Assembly (NCBI RefSeq): GCF_003259845.1
Contig: NZ_QLMJ01000011.1
Location: forward strand, 1 to 64,000
Source: Actinoplanes lutulentus
GTDB taxonomy: Bacteria > Actinomycetota > Actinomycetes > Mycobacteriales > Micromonosporaceae
Reading direction: 5' to 3'
DNA: 64,000 nt
This document shows, one piece after another, positions 8,182-15,560 of the stretch. A program made the position numbers and the translations under genes. Position 1 is the stretch's first letter. Each line of letters begins with the position of its first letter. The notes beneath the pieces were generated by a model. The model did no database searches, was not told the DNA's origin, and was given only the letters and a program-made list of their open reading frames with translations.

Positions 8182-8862
8182 GTGGCCAGACTGCTGCTCA
8201 TCGAGGACGACCCGGCGATCCGGGGCACCCTGCTGCGTGCGCTGCGCGAGCGGGGACACGCGGTGGCCGCCTCACCGGCCGCGATGGACGGCCTGCAGAC
8301 CGCCCTCGCCGAACGACCGGATCTGATCATCCTCGACCTGGGCCTGCCCGACCTGGACGGCCGGGAGCTGCTACGGATGCTGCGAGCGGTCAGCCGCATC
8401 CCGGTGATCATCGCGACGGCCCGCGACGAGGAGACCGAAATGGTCCGGCTGCTCGACGCGGGCGCCGACGATTACGTGGTGAAGCCGTTCACCGCGGCCC
8501 AGCTCGACGCCCGGATCCGGGCGGTCCTGCGGCGCGGCGAGAGCCCGGCCGACAACCCGGTCCTGACCGTCGGCGGCCTCAGCATCGACGTCGGCGCGCG
8601 GACGGTCACCCTCGACGGCGAGGCGGTGGAGCTGAGCCCCCGCGAGTTCGACCTGCTGCACCACCTCGCGCAGCGCCCCGGCCAGGTGGTGACGAAACGG
8701 GACCTGCTCAGCGAGGTGTGGCAGGTGCCGTACGGCGGCGCCGACAAGACCGTCGACGTGCACCTGTCCTGGCTGCGCCGCAAGCTGGGCGAGACCGCGC
8801 TGGAGCCGAAGTACCTGCACACGGTCCGCGGCGTCGGCGTGAAACTGACCAGTCCGGCATGA
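8182..8862 (+). CDS. OmpR-family response regulator
   Basis: 226 residues. Receiver domain with acidic pocket LLIEDDPA, phosphoacceptor aspartate in LIILDLGLPDLDG and conserved lysine in YVVKPF; C-terminal winged-helix DNA-binding domain with ELSPREFDLLHHL, KTVDVHLSWLRRKLGE and TVRGVGVKL. GTG at 8182 is chosen because the family N-terminus (ARLLLIEDD) begins there. The histidine kinase starts 13 bases downstream, so the two form an operon. Upstream, a GGTTAAGGCCTTACC near-palindrome (about 8133-8148) may be a regulatory site. Confidence 0.93.
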   Translation: MARLLLIEDDPAIRGTLLRALRERGHAVAASPAAMDGLQTALAERPDLIILDLGLPDLDGRELLRMLRAVSRIPVIIATARDEETEMVRLLDAGADDYVVKPFTAAQLDARIRAVLRRGESPADNPVLTVGGLSIDVGARTVTLDGEAVELSPREFDLLHHLAQRPGQVVTKRDLLSEVWQVPYGGADKTVDVHLSWLRRKLGETALEPKYLHTVRGVGVKLTSPA

Positions 8863-8875
8863 GACTGAGCAACCC

Positions 8876-10135
8876 ATGAGAAAGCGCCTCTGGCTGCTGG
8901 TCGCCGGCACCACGATGCTGGTCCTGCTGGCGTTCCTGGTGCCGCTCGCCGTGCTGGTCCGCGAGTTCGCCGAGGACAAGGCCCTGAGCCGGGCCAGCGA
9001 TGCCGTGCAGACGGTCGTCCCGCTCGTCGGAGACGTCAACGGTCTTCGATTGTCGGTGACCGCTCAGGCCGTACCCCTGACCGTTTTTCTCCCGGACGGG
9101 AGCGCAATCGGCGCCGCGGCCGCGCCCACCCCCGCGGTCCGCCTCGCCGCGGCCCGGGGGCGCGCGCTGAGCGTGACCACCGACGAAGGTCGCGAGATCG
9201 TGGTTCCGGTGGTCGGCGCCGGCGGCACGACGGTGGTCCGCACGCTGGTCACCGACGCCGAGCTGACGTCGGGCGTGACCCGCGCGTGGCTCACCCTGGC
9301 CGGGCTCGGGCTCACGCTGGTGCTGCTCGGGCTGCTGGTCGCCGACCGTCTGGCCCGGTCGATCACCAAGCCGATCACCGAACTCTCCGAGGTCTCGCAC
9401 CGCCTCGCGAACGACGAGCTCACCGCGCGGGCGGCCCCTTCGGGTCCGCGCGAGCTGCGCGAAGTGGCGGGCGCGCTGAACCATCTCGCCGGTCACATTC
9501 AAGAGCTTCTTGCCGCGGAACGCGAGCAGATCGCCGATCTTTCGCACCGCGTTCGTACGCCGCTGACGGCCCTGCGCCTGGAGGCCGAATCGCTGCGTGA
9601 CCCGGACGAGTCGGCACGCGTGGCGGCGGCGGCCGACGAGGTGGCGCGAGCGGTCACCGCCGTGATCCAGCAGGCCCGCCGCCGTGATCAGCCGCCGTCG
9701 GCAGCCGCCTGTGATGCGTCCGCGGTGGTCCGTGACCGGGTCGCGTTCTGGGCGGTACTGGCCGAGGACACCGGCCGTGAACTGCGCCAATCGCTGCCAT
9801 CGTCGCCGTTGCCGGTCGCGGTGGCCGCCGACGACCTGGGTGCGGCATTGGACGCACTGCTCGGCAACGTCTTCGCGCACACGCCGGACGGGACGTCGTT
9901 CTCCGTCACGCTGTCGCCCCGGCCGGGCGGCGGGGCCGTCCTCGAAGTCGCCGACGAAGGGCCCGGCTTCCCGTCGTCGGAGGCGCAGCGCGGGGTGTCG
10001 GCGGGCGGCTCGACCGGGCTGGGCCTGGACATCGCCCGCCGGGCGGCGGCCACGTTCGAGATCGGCGCCGGCACAACGGGCGGGGCATCGGTACACCTGT
10101 CACTCCCCGGTCCTACTGCGCCACGGGAAGCATGA
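8876..10135 (+). CDS. sensor histidine kinase, partner of the 8182 regulator
   Basis: 419 residues. First membrane helix about 7-28, extracytoplasmic loop to about 135, second helix about 137-160, HAMP region ADRLARSITKPITELSEVS, dimerisation/phosphoacceptor box DLSHRVRTPLTALRLE, and an ATPase domain with DEGPGF and STGLGLDIARR. The N box is weakly conserved (LLGNVFAHTPDG). The sensor loop is about 105 residues and matches no known ligand domain. It overlaps the convergent 10113 kinase by 23 bases at the 3' end. Confidence 0.92.
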   Translation: MRKRLWLLVAGTTMLVLLAFLVPLAVLVREFAEDKALSRASDAVQTVVPLVGDVNGLRLSVTAQAVPLTVFLPDGSAIGAAAAPTPAVRLAAARGRALSVTTDEGREIVVPVVGAGGTTVVRTLVTDAELTSGVTRAWLTLAGLGLTLVLLGLLVADRLARSITKPITELSEVSHRLANDELTARAAPSGPRELREVAGALNHLAGHIQELLAAEREQIADLSHRVRTPLTALRLEAESLRDPDESARVAAAADEVARAVTAVIQQARRRDQPPSAAACDASAVVRDRVAFWAVLAEDTGRELRQSLPSSPLPVAVAADDLGAALDALLGNVFAHTPDGTSFSVTLSPRPGGGAVLEVADEGPGFPSSEAQRGVSAGGSTGLGLDIARRAAATFEIGAGTTGGASVHLSLPGPTAPREA

Positions 10136-11228
10136 CCGTGACCTCGAGCCCGCCATCGGGACCCGGGACGAGTTCGAGCATTCCGTCGTGAGCGCGGACG
10201 ACGCTGTGCACGATCGCCAGGCCCAGTCCGGCACCGGCGTGCTCGTCCGTGCGTACCCTCTCTGTTCCTCGTTGGAAGGGTTCGGTGAGCGTAGGCAGCA
10301 GCTCGGGTGGCAGTGGGCGGCCGGTGTTCGCGACCTGCAGCACGCTGACGCCGGCGGGGCGTGTCCCGGTGTGGACCGTGACGACGCCGCCGGTGGGCAG
10401 GTTGTGAACGATGGCGTTCTGGACGAGGTTGGTCACCATCCGCAGCAGCAGCTCGGCGGAACCGATGACCGGGGCCGCGCCGCCGGTGACCTCAAGGGTG
10501 ATCTGGCGCTTTTCGGCGAGAGGTAACAGCGTTTCGGCGGCCTCCTCGGCGAGCAGCGAGAGGTCGACGTGCTCGCGGATGTCGGTGCCACGATCACCAC
10601 GGCTGAGCAGCAACAGGGCCTCGGTCAGGTCGATCGCCCGGGTGTTGACGGTGTGCAGGCGCTCGATCAGGTCTTTGCGGATCCGGGTCGGATCCTTGCG
10701 GGCGACGTCGAGCAGGGCCTGCGAGATCGCCAGCGGGGTACGCAACTCGTGAGAGGCGTTCGCGGCGAATCGCTGCTGCTCGGCAACCTGCGACTCCAGC
10801 TTCGCGAGCATCGAGTCGAACGCGTCGGAGAGTTCCCGGAACTCGTCCTCCCGGCCCTCCAGCCGAATCCGGTGCGACAGCGACCCGCCCGCCGCCACCC
10901 GGGTGGCGTAGGTGATCCGGGTCAGCGGCGCGAGCATCCGGCCGGCCAGGAACCAGCCGCCCACCAGCCCGAACACCAGCAGCAGGGTGAGCACCACGGC
11001 CGCTCGCGGCGCGAAGGCACGGAGCAGGTCGGACCGGTTCGGCACGAACATCACGGGCAGCCCGGAGCCGCCGGGCTCGGTCATCCGGGCGTTGTCGATG
11101 ACCTCGGGCACGTACCGCAGCAGGAACACCCACACGGTGGCGAGGAGCAGGCCGCCGGCGAGCATGACGAACCCGGCGTAGCTGAGGGTGAGTTTGAGGC
11201 GGGCACTGAGCCCGGGTTCCCTAGTCAT
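10113..11228 (-). CDS. sensor histidine kinase, partner of the 11221 regulator
   Basis: 371 residues. Two membrane helices (about 11-35 and 82-104), HAMP domain (RMLAPLTRITYATRVAAGG), phosphoacceptor box FAANASHELRTPLAISQALL and ATPase motifs NLVQNAIVHN and HAGAGLGLAIVHSV. ATG at 11226-11228 overlaps the 3' end of the response regulator by eight bases, so translation is coupled. Third gene of the VanZ-RR-HK operon. The extracytoplasmic loop is only about 45 residues, so a membrane or envelope signal is likelier than a large ligand. Confidence 0.92.
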   Translation of the reverse strand: MTREPGLSARLKLTLSYAGFVMLAGGLLLATVWVFLLRYVPEVIDNARMTEPGGSGLPVMFVPNRSDLLRAFAPRAAVVLTLLLVFGLVGGWFLAGRMLAPLTRITYATRVAAGGSLSHRIRLEGREDEFRELSDAFDSMLAKLESQVAEQQRFAANASHELRTPLAISQALLDVARKDPTRIRKDLIERLHTVNTRAIDLTEALLLLSRGDRGTDIREHVDLSLLAEEAAETLLPLAEKRQITLEVTGGAAPVIGSAELLLRMVTNLVQNAIVHNLPTGGVVTVHTGTRPAGVSVLQVANTGRPLPPELLPTLTEPFQRGTERVRTDEHAGAGLGLAIVHSVVRAHDGMLELVPGPDGGLEVTVMLPVAQ

Positions 11229-11967
11229 GGGTGTGTTGCCCGGGGTCGCGTCGTCCGAGGTCGGCCTGGCCGCGGTCGGCCTGTGCGCGGTCGGCCTGGC
11301 CGGGGTCGGCTGTTTCGATGCGGTAGCCGACGCCTGGCACTGTGCCGATGACCCATGGTTCGCCGAGGCGTTTGCGCAGCGCGGACACGGTGATGCGGAC
11401 CGCGTTGGTGAGCGGGTCGGCGTTCTCGTCCCAGGCCCGTTCCAGCAGGTCCTCGGCGCTGACGATGCCGCCCTCCGCGCCGACGAGCACCTCCAGGACG
11501 GCGAACTGCTTGCGGGTGAGCGCGACATAGCGCCCGTCCCGGAAGACCTCGCGCCGGAACGGGTCGAGGCGCAGCCCGGCGATCTCCCGGACCGGCGGGC
11601 GGGCGTACCCCCGCCTGCGGTCCAGCGCGCGCAGGCGCAACACGAGTTCCCGCAGCTCGAACGGTTTCGTGAGGTAGTCGTCGGCGCCCAGCTCGAACCC
11701 GGACGCCTTGTCGTCGATCCGGTCAGCGGCGGTCAGCATCAGGATCGGGATGCCACTGCCCGAGGCGACGATGCGCCGGGCCACCTCGTCGCCGGAAGGT
11801 CCGGGGATGTCACGGTCGAGGATCGCGAGATCGTACGAGTTGACGCTGAGCAGTTCCAGCGCGGAGTCGCCGTCCCCGGCGATGTCGGCCGCGATCGCCT
11901 CCAGCCGCAGGCCGTCCCGGACGGCTTCGGCCAGGTACGGCTCGTCCTCCACGATCAGCACACGCAT
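11221..11967 (-). CDS. OmpR-family response regulator in a VanZ operon
   Basis: 248 residues. Receiver with LIVEDEPY, phosphoacceptor in LAILDRDIPG and lysine in YLTKPFE, then a winged helix (VALTRKQFAVLEVLV, NAVRITVSALRKRLGE, TVPGVGYRIE). The C-terminal 25 residues are a repetitive Gln/Ala/Asp tail (copies of GQAD-type units) not found in the family. It lies 9 bases downstream of VanZ and overlaps the kinase gene. It is the best candidate to bind the CGATA-N6-CGATA boxes upstream of VanZ and the serine hydrolase; this is inference. Confidence 0.92.
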   Translation of the reverse strand: MRVLIVEDEPYLAEAVRDGLRLEAIAADIAGDGDSALELLSVNSYDLAILDRDIPGPSGDEVARRIVASGSGIPILMLTAADRIDDKASGFELGADDYLTKPFELRELVLRLRALDRRRGYARPPVREIAGLRLDPFRREVFRDGRYVALTRKQFAVLEVLVGAEGGIVSAEDLLERAWDENADPLTNAVRITVSALRKRLGEPWVIGTVPGVGYRIETADPGQADRAQADRGQADLGRRDPGQHTHD

Positions 11968-11976
11968 GCCTGAAGC

Positions 11977-12795
11977 CTATGGTCGGCGGGCTGGCGCCAG
12001 CACCGGGCCGGCCTGCTCCGGACCAGGCCGCTCCGGACCAGGCCGCTCCGAGCCAGGCTGTCCTGTGCCGGGCCGCCCCGAGCCAGGCTGAACTATGCCG
12101 GGCCACGCTGTGCCGGGCCGCTCCGAGCCAGGCCGAGCTATGCCCGGACGCCCCGAGCCGGGCTGAGCTGTGCCGGGCTGGGTCGGGGCGGGCTGGGTTG
12201 GCTGTGCCCACCAGTGGCGTGACGCCAGGCCGGCCAGCACCGCGCCGGTCGTGTTGATCAGGACGTCGTCGATGGACGAGACCCGGTCGAGCTGGAAGAC
12301 GTACTGCGCGGTCTCGACCAGGATCGAGCAGCCCGCGCCGAGTGCCAGGATCCGCGGCATCGTCGCCAGGGCCGCGAACCGCATCGGGGCGAAGAAGCCC
12401 AGCGCCGCGAGGATCAGCAGGTTGCCGCCGATGCCGATCGGCCCCATCGTGGCCAGGTCCCGCAGCGGAACCAGGCTGACCCGGCCGGTGACGATGCCGG
12501 CGCCCGGGCCCGGCATCAGGGTCAGCCAGACCAGCGGCACGGTGCCGTAGACCAGACCGACCTCGGCCAGCGACTCCCGCCAGCCGGATCGGAAACTCGC
12601 CAGCGCCCACACGGCCAGGGCGGCCAGCGGCAACCCGATCAGCGTCATGAGCACGACGCCGTTCTCAGTGTCGTAGCACCCGTGCCACCGCCCGGACAGG
12701 CAGGCGGGGACGGACATCATGAGCGGTCGACGCACGGTGTAGACCGCGCCGGCCAGGGCACATATCGCCAAGACGAGAAGTAGGAACCTGCGCAT
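11977..12795 (-). CDS. VanZ-family membrane protein with Pro/Gly repeat tail
   Basis: 272 residues. The VanZ-like domain (about 1-205) has several membrane helices; GSILVETAQYVFQLDRVSSIDDVLINTTGAVLAG is the family signature region. VanZ confers low-level teicoplanin resistance in enterococci, but most homologues have no known role. From about residue 205 the protein is a proline/glycine-rich tail of 5-residue units (PGSERPG, PGTAQPG, PGSGRPG), coded by a degenerate 15-bp repeat and likely cytoplasmic or surface-exposed and disordered. ATG at 12793-12795. First gene of an operon with a two-component system. A direct-repeat box lies 32 bases upstream. Confidence 0.85.
   Translation of the reverse strand: MRRFLLLVLAICALAGAVYTVRRPLMMSVPACLSGRWHGCYDTENGVVLMTLIGLPLAALAVWALASFRSGWRESLAEVGLVYGTVPLVWLTLMPGPGAGIVTGRVSLVPLRDLATMGPIGIGGNLLILAALGFFAPMRFAALATMPRILALGAGCSILVETAQYVFQLDRVSSIDDVLINTTGAVLAGLASRHWWAQPTQPAPTQPGTAQPGSGRPGIARPGSERPGTAWPGIVQPGSGRPGTGQPGSERPGPERPGPEQAGPVLAPARRP
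11998..12195 (-). repeat. degenerate 15-bp repeat coding the VanZ tail
   Basis: About thirteen copies of a 15-bp unit (of the type CCGAGCCAGGCTG on the plus strand) encode pentapeptides beginning PG. Unit number is likely to vary between strains through slippage. Confidence 0.7.
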
Positions 12796-12826
12796 GTCCT
12801 CATCCAAGCGATGGGACGGTTGCCGT

Positions 12827-12861
12827 GGCGTATGCGATTTTCGATACGCCCGCGATATACG
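12827..12861. promoter_or_regulatory. direct-repeat box upstream of vanZ
   Basis: Contains CGATACGCCCGCGATA (12842-12857), that is CGATA repeated with an 11-base period, one helical turn, as in OmpR-class response-regulator sites. 29 of 35 bases match the box at 14182-14216. It begins 32 bases upstream of the vanZ start. Confidence 0.55.
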
Positions 12862-12863
12862 CA

Positions 12864-14105
12864 CTATCCGCCGTTGCCGTTGCCGGGTGCGACGCCGGTG
12901 ATGGCCTGCGACTCCTGCCCCATCATCGCGATCAGCGGGATGTCGTCGCGGTTGCTGAGGATGACACCGACCCAGCCGGTGTCCGGGTAGATGCTCCAGT
13001 TCGCGCCGACACCGGGATTGCCGCCGGCCCGCTGGTACACCCACTGGCCGCCGACGATTTCGATCGGGATTCCGTACGCCCCGAAGGACGCCTGCCCGAC
13101 CGGGGTCTTGGCGGCGGTGAGCACGTCGGCCCAGGGCCGGTCCAGCAGCGTGCCGTCACCCAGCCCGCGCGCGAATCGGACCAGGTCCGGAGCCGTGGCG
13201 AATCCGCCGTCGCCCGGTGCGTCGATGAAGGCGCGGCCCGGGTTCCAGCCCGGCATGTACGGCAGTGAGCTCCCCAGCTCCAGGTTGCGGACGGCGTCCA
13301 CCCGGCGGCCGCCGGCGACGGTCATGTACGGGTGCGCGATGTCCCGGTCGGTCAGCCACCGTGGCCGGGTGTAGAACGCGGACCCGGTCATGCCGGAGCG
13401 CCGGAAGATGTTCTCCTCGACGTAGTCCCAATACGTCATGCCGGTCACCGCCTCCACGATCAGCGCGGGGATGGCGGTCTCAGCGCCGGCGTGCGCGGTC
13501 GTCGGCGTGCCGGGGATGCCCACGAGTCTCGCCTGCCGGGCCCACCGCGCGCAGTGGTCTCGCACCTCCTGCCGGCTCCGGAAGATCCGTCGCACGTCCA
13601 GCTCCGGGGTGTTCAGCCCGGAGGTGCCGGACAGCACGTGGTGAACGGTCACCCGGTCGGCGATGTCCGCGGGGAAGCCGGTGAGGTATTCACCGATCGG
13701 GTCCGCGAGCCGCACTCTGCCCTGTTGCGCGAGCTGCAGGACGGCCACGGCGTGGAACGGTTTGCCCGCCGAACTGAGGCTGAACGCGGTCCCTTCGTGG
13801 TGCCGGGTCCGCCTTTCCTCGTCGGCCATGCCGTAACTTCGCGACAGGATCGTCCGGCCCCGGTGCGACAGCAGCACCACGCCGGCGAATTTGTCCTCGG
13901 CGGCAAGGCGCGCCACGTTACGGTCGTAAGCCCCGCCGGGACGGGCGTCCGGCGGAATGCGCTCACGCGCGGAAGGCCCGGGCGACGCTGGACCCGCCTG
14001 GCCGATGCCGGGGCTGACCAGCGGCGCCACCGCACCGGCTGCCGCGACCCCGCCCCATCCGATCAATCGCCGCCGGTCGAGCCCCCTTGCGGATGCGTCG
14101 TCCAT
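12864..14105 (-). CDS. Tat-exported serine hydrolase, class C beta-lactamase fold
   Basis: 413 residues. Tat-type signal (RRRLIGWGGVAAAGAVAPLV, 11-30). The beta-lactamase/DD-peptidase fold carries the nucleophile motif SxxK as S112-A-G-K115 (FSLSSAGKPF). The YxN motif is not evident: the expected position reads TAHAGAETAIPAL. The third motif region reads RAGGNPG instead of HTGG. Homologues include esterases, amidases and penicillin-binding-protein-like enzymes, so resistance should not be assumed. ATG at 14103-14105 gives a proper Tat signal; earlier starts would cross the 14182 box. Located upstream of the VanZ operon on the same strand and sharing its putative operator. Confidence 0.85.
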   Translation of the reverse strand: MDDASARGLDRRRLIGWGGVAAAGAVAPLVSPGIGQAGPASPGPSARERIPPDARPGGAYDRNVARLAAEDKFAGVVLLSHRGRTILSRSYGMADEERRTRHHEGTAFSLSSAGKPFHAVAVLQLAQQGRVRLADPIGEYLTGFPADIADRVTVHHVLSGTSGLNTPELDVRRIFRSRQEVRDHCARWARQARLVGIPGTPTTAHAGAETAIPALIVEAVTGMTYWDYVEENIFRRSGMTGSAFYTRPRWLTDRDIAHPYMTVAGGRRVDAVRNLELGSSLPYMPGWNPGRAFIDAPGDGGFATAPDLVRFARGLGDGTLLDRPWADVLTAAKTPVGQASFGAYGIPIEIVGGQWVYQRAGGNPGVGANWSIYPDTGWVGVILSNRDDIPLIAMMGQESQAITGVAPGNGNGG

Positions 14106-14181
14106 CGTCCAGTCCTTTCCCCAGTTGGCGAACCCTGCCTCGCGGTTCGTGCCTCCACTGAAGACGGACAGCCGTTGCGAC

Positions 14182-14216
14182 GGCGTAAGCCTTTCCCGAT
14201 ACGCCCGCGATACACG
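14182..14216. promoter_or_regulatory. direct-repeat box upstream of the serine hydrolase
   Basis: Second copy of the 12827-12861 box. The 16-base core CGATACGCCCGCGATA (14197-14212) is identical. It lies 76 bases upstream of the serine hydrolase start. Confidence 0.55.
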
Positions 14217-14306
14217 GCTCGTGATGAGCTGGTTCCCGGTGCCGGGAGCCGAGCCGCTGAGCGAGCCCAGCGACTCGGCGGGCGATCTTGAGCCGACTCT
14301 CATAGG

Positions 14307-14810
14307 TCAGTCGTCGTCACCGTCATCATCGCGGTCGTCTGCGTCGTCCGCGTCGTCGGTGTCGCTCGCGTCGTCGGCCTCGTCCTGCTCGGCGTCGTTG
14401 CGGAGGATCTCGCCGGTGGTCGCGTCGATGTCGAGGTCGTGTTCGGCGGTGCCGGCCTGGACCTCCACGTCCCAGACCTCGCGGCCGTTCTCCTTGTCGC
14501 GCTCGATTTCCTCGATCTTGCCGCCGCTCACCGCGGCCAGGGCGATCTCCCGCGCCCGCGCTTCAGTGATCTCCGAGCCACTGCCCGCCGACGAGCCGGC
14601 CCCGGCCGACGAACCCGTGCCCGCCGAGGAACCAGGGACGGCCGGCGAGCCGCTCCCGGACGTCGATGCTGAACCCGACGTGGACGGGCCTACCGTCGTC
14701 GTGCTTACGGACGGGCTCGGGGTGTCCATTGCCATGGCGGTGCCGGTGATGCCCAGGGCTGCGATCGTTCCCGCGGCGAACACCACTGCGGCCTGCGTCT
14801 TCGTGATCAT
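14307..14810 (-). CDS. secreted PepSY-domain protein
   Basis: 167 residues. Signal peptide 1-27 (MITKTQAAVVFAAGTIAALG, cleavage after TAMA), a Ser/Gly/Thr-rich linker (28-78), then one PepSY repeat (ITEARAREIALAAVSGGKIEEIER..REVWDVEVQ..EHDLDIDATTGEIL). The last 30 residues are almost all Asp, Glu and Ala, a highly acidic tail that could bind cations. PepSY domains are thought to inhibit or chaperone exported proteases; function here is unproven. ATG with GGGAGG about ten bases upstream. Same strand as the serine hydrolase and VanZ operons and probably an envelope protein of the same locus. Confidence 0.82.
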   Translation of the reverse strand: MITKTQAAVVFAAGTIAALGITGTAMAMDTPSPSVSTTTVGPSTSGSASTSGSGSPAVPGSSAGTGSSAGAGSSAGSGSEITEARAREIALAAVSGGKIEEIERDKENGREVWDVEVQAGTAEHDLDIDATTGEILRNDAEQDEADDASDTDDADDADDRDDDGDDD

Positions 14811-14915
14811 CGGTATTGCCTCCCGGTTCGTTGTGACGCGTTCACCATCGCCGGAACTCGGATATCGGCGCGCTGTGTGATCGCTAAGACGCGGATAAGG
14901 CTTTAGCGTCAGGGG

Positions 14916-15548
14916 ATGCGCGTCGCTCTGGTCACCTCGGAACGCATGCCTCAGGACAACTGGCACGACGCCGACTCGGCGTTGCTGGCCGCAGAGCTCG
15001 AACGGCTCGGCGTCACCGTCGACACGCCGGCCTGGGAAAACGAGGAGAACAGCACCGACTGGGCGGATTACGACGTCCTGGTGCTGCAGTCGCCGTGGAG
15101 CATGTGGCGGAAACTGGCCGAGTTCGACCAGTGGCTCGCCGAGCGGGAGGCCGACGGATCCCGGATGCTCAACCCGCCGGACGTCCTCCGGATCGGCAGC
15201 AGCAAGCGGTACCTGACGACGCTCGCCGAGGCGGGGGTGGTCACCGTCCCGACGATCATTCTCGGACCGGATGCCCGCGAGCAGATTCTCCGCGCGTACC
15301 CAAGAAGGAGCGCAAGCAGGCGCACTGTGGTGATCAAACCGCTCTCTTCGGGTGGCGCGCTGGACACGCGCGAATTCACCGCCGAACGCCTCGAAGAGGC
15401 GGTGGCACACGCCGCAAACCTGATCGACCCGGAGACCGATCCTGGCCTGCTGTTGCTGGAGGTCGAGGCGGTGGCGCCGGTCAAGTTCTTCACGCTGCAC
15501 CCGGAGCGCGCGGCCGCCTTCGCCCAAGCCATTGATTCAGGTGCTTGA
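14916..15548 (+). CDS. ATP-grasp-like protein lacking its central region
   Basis: 210 residues. Residues 1-150 follow the N-terminal and central domains of actinobacterial ATP-grasp ligases (ALVTSERMPQDNWHDAD, NPPDVLRIGSSKRYL, VVIKPLSSGGALDTREF). The C-terminus LLLLEVEAVAPVKFFTLHPE resembles the terminal segment of the same enzymes (LELELxEPxLFL). The roughly 90 residues that normally lie between (VQPYL..YARVDLV region) are missing, joined near residue 180 without loss of frame. Much of the ATP and metal site is therefore gone, so activity is doubtful. Ser/Arg-rich residues near 130 are encoded by a copy of the dispersed element GCGTACCCAAG (15294-15304). It ends 12 bases before the caspase gene. 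Confidence 0.65.
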   Translation: MRVALVTSERMPQDNWHDADSALLAAELERLGVTVDTPAWENEENSTDWADYDVLVLQSPWSMWRKLAEFDQWLAEREADGSRMLNPPDVLRIGSSKRYLTTLAEAGVVTVPTIILGPDAREQILRAYPRRSASRRTVVIKPLSSGGALDTREFTAERLEEAVAHAANLIDPETDPGLLLLEVEAVAPVKFFTLHPERAAAFAQAIDSGA

Positions 15549-15560
15549 CACGGCAGTACA

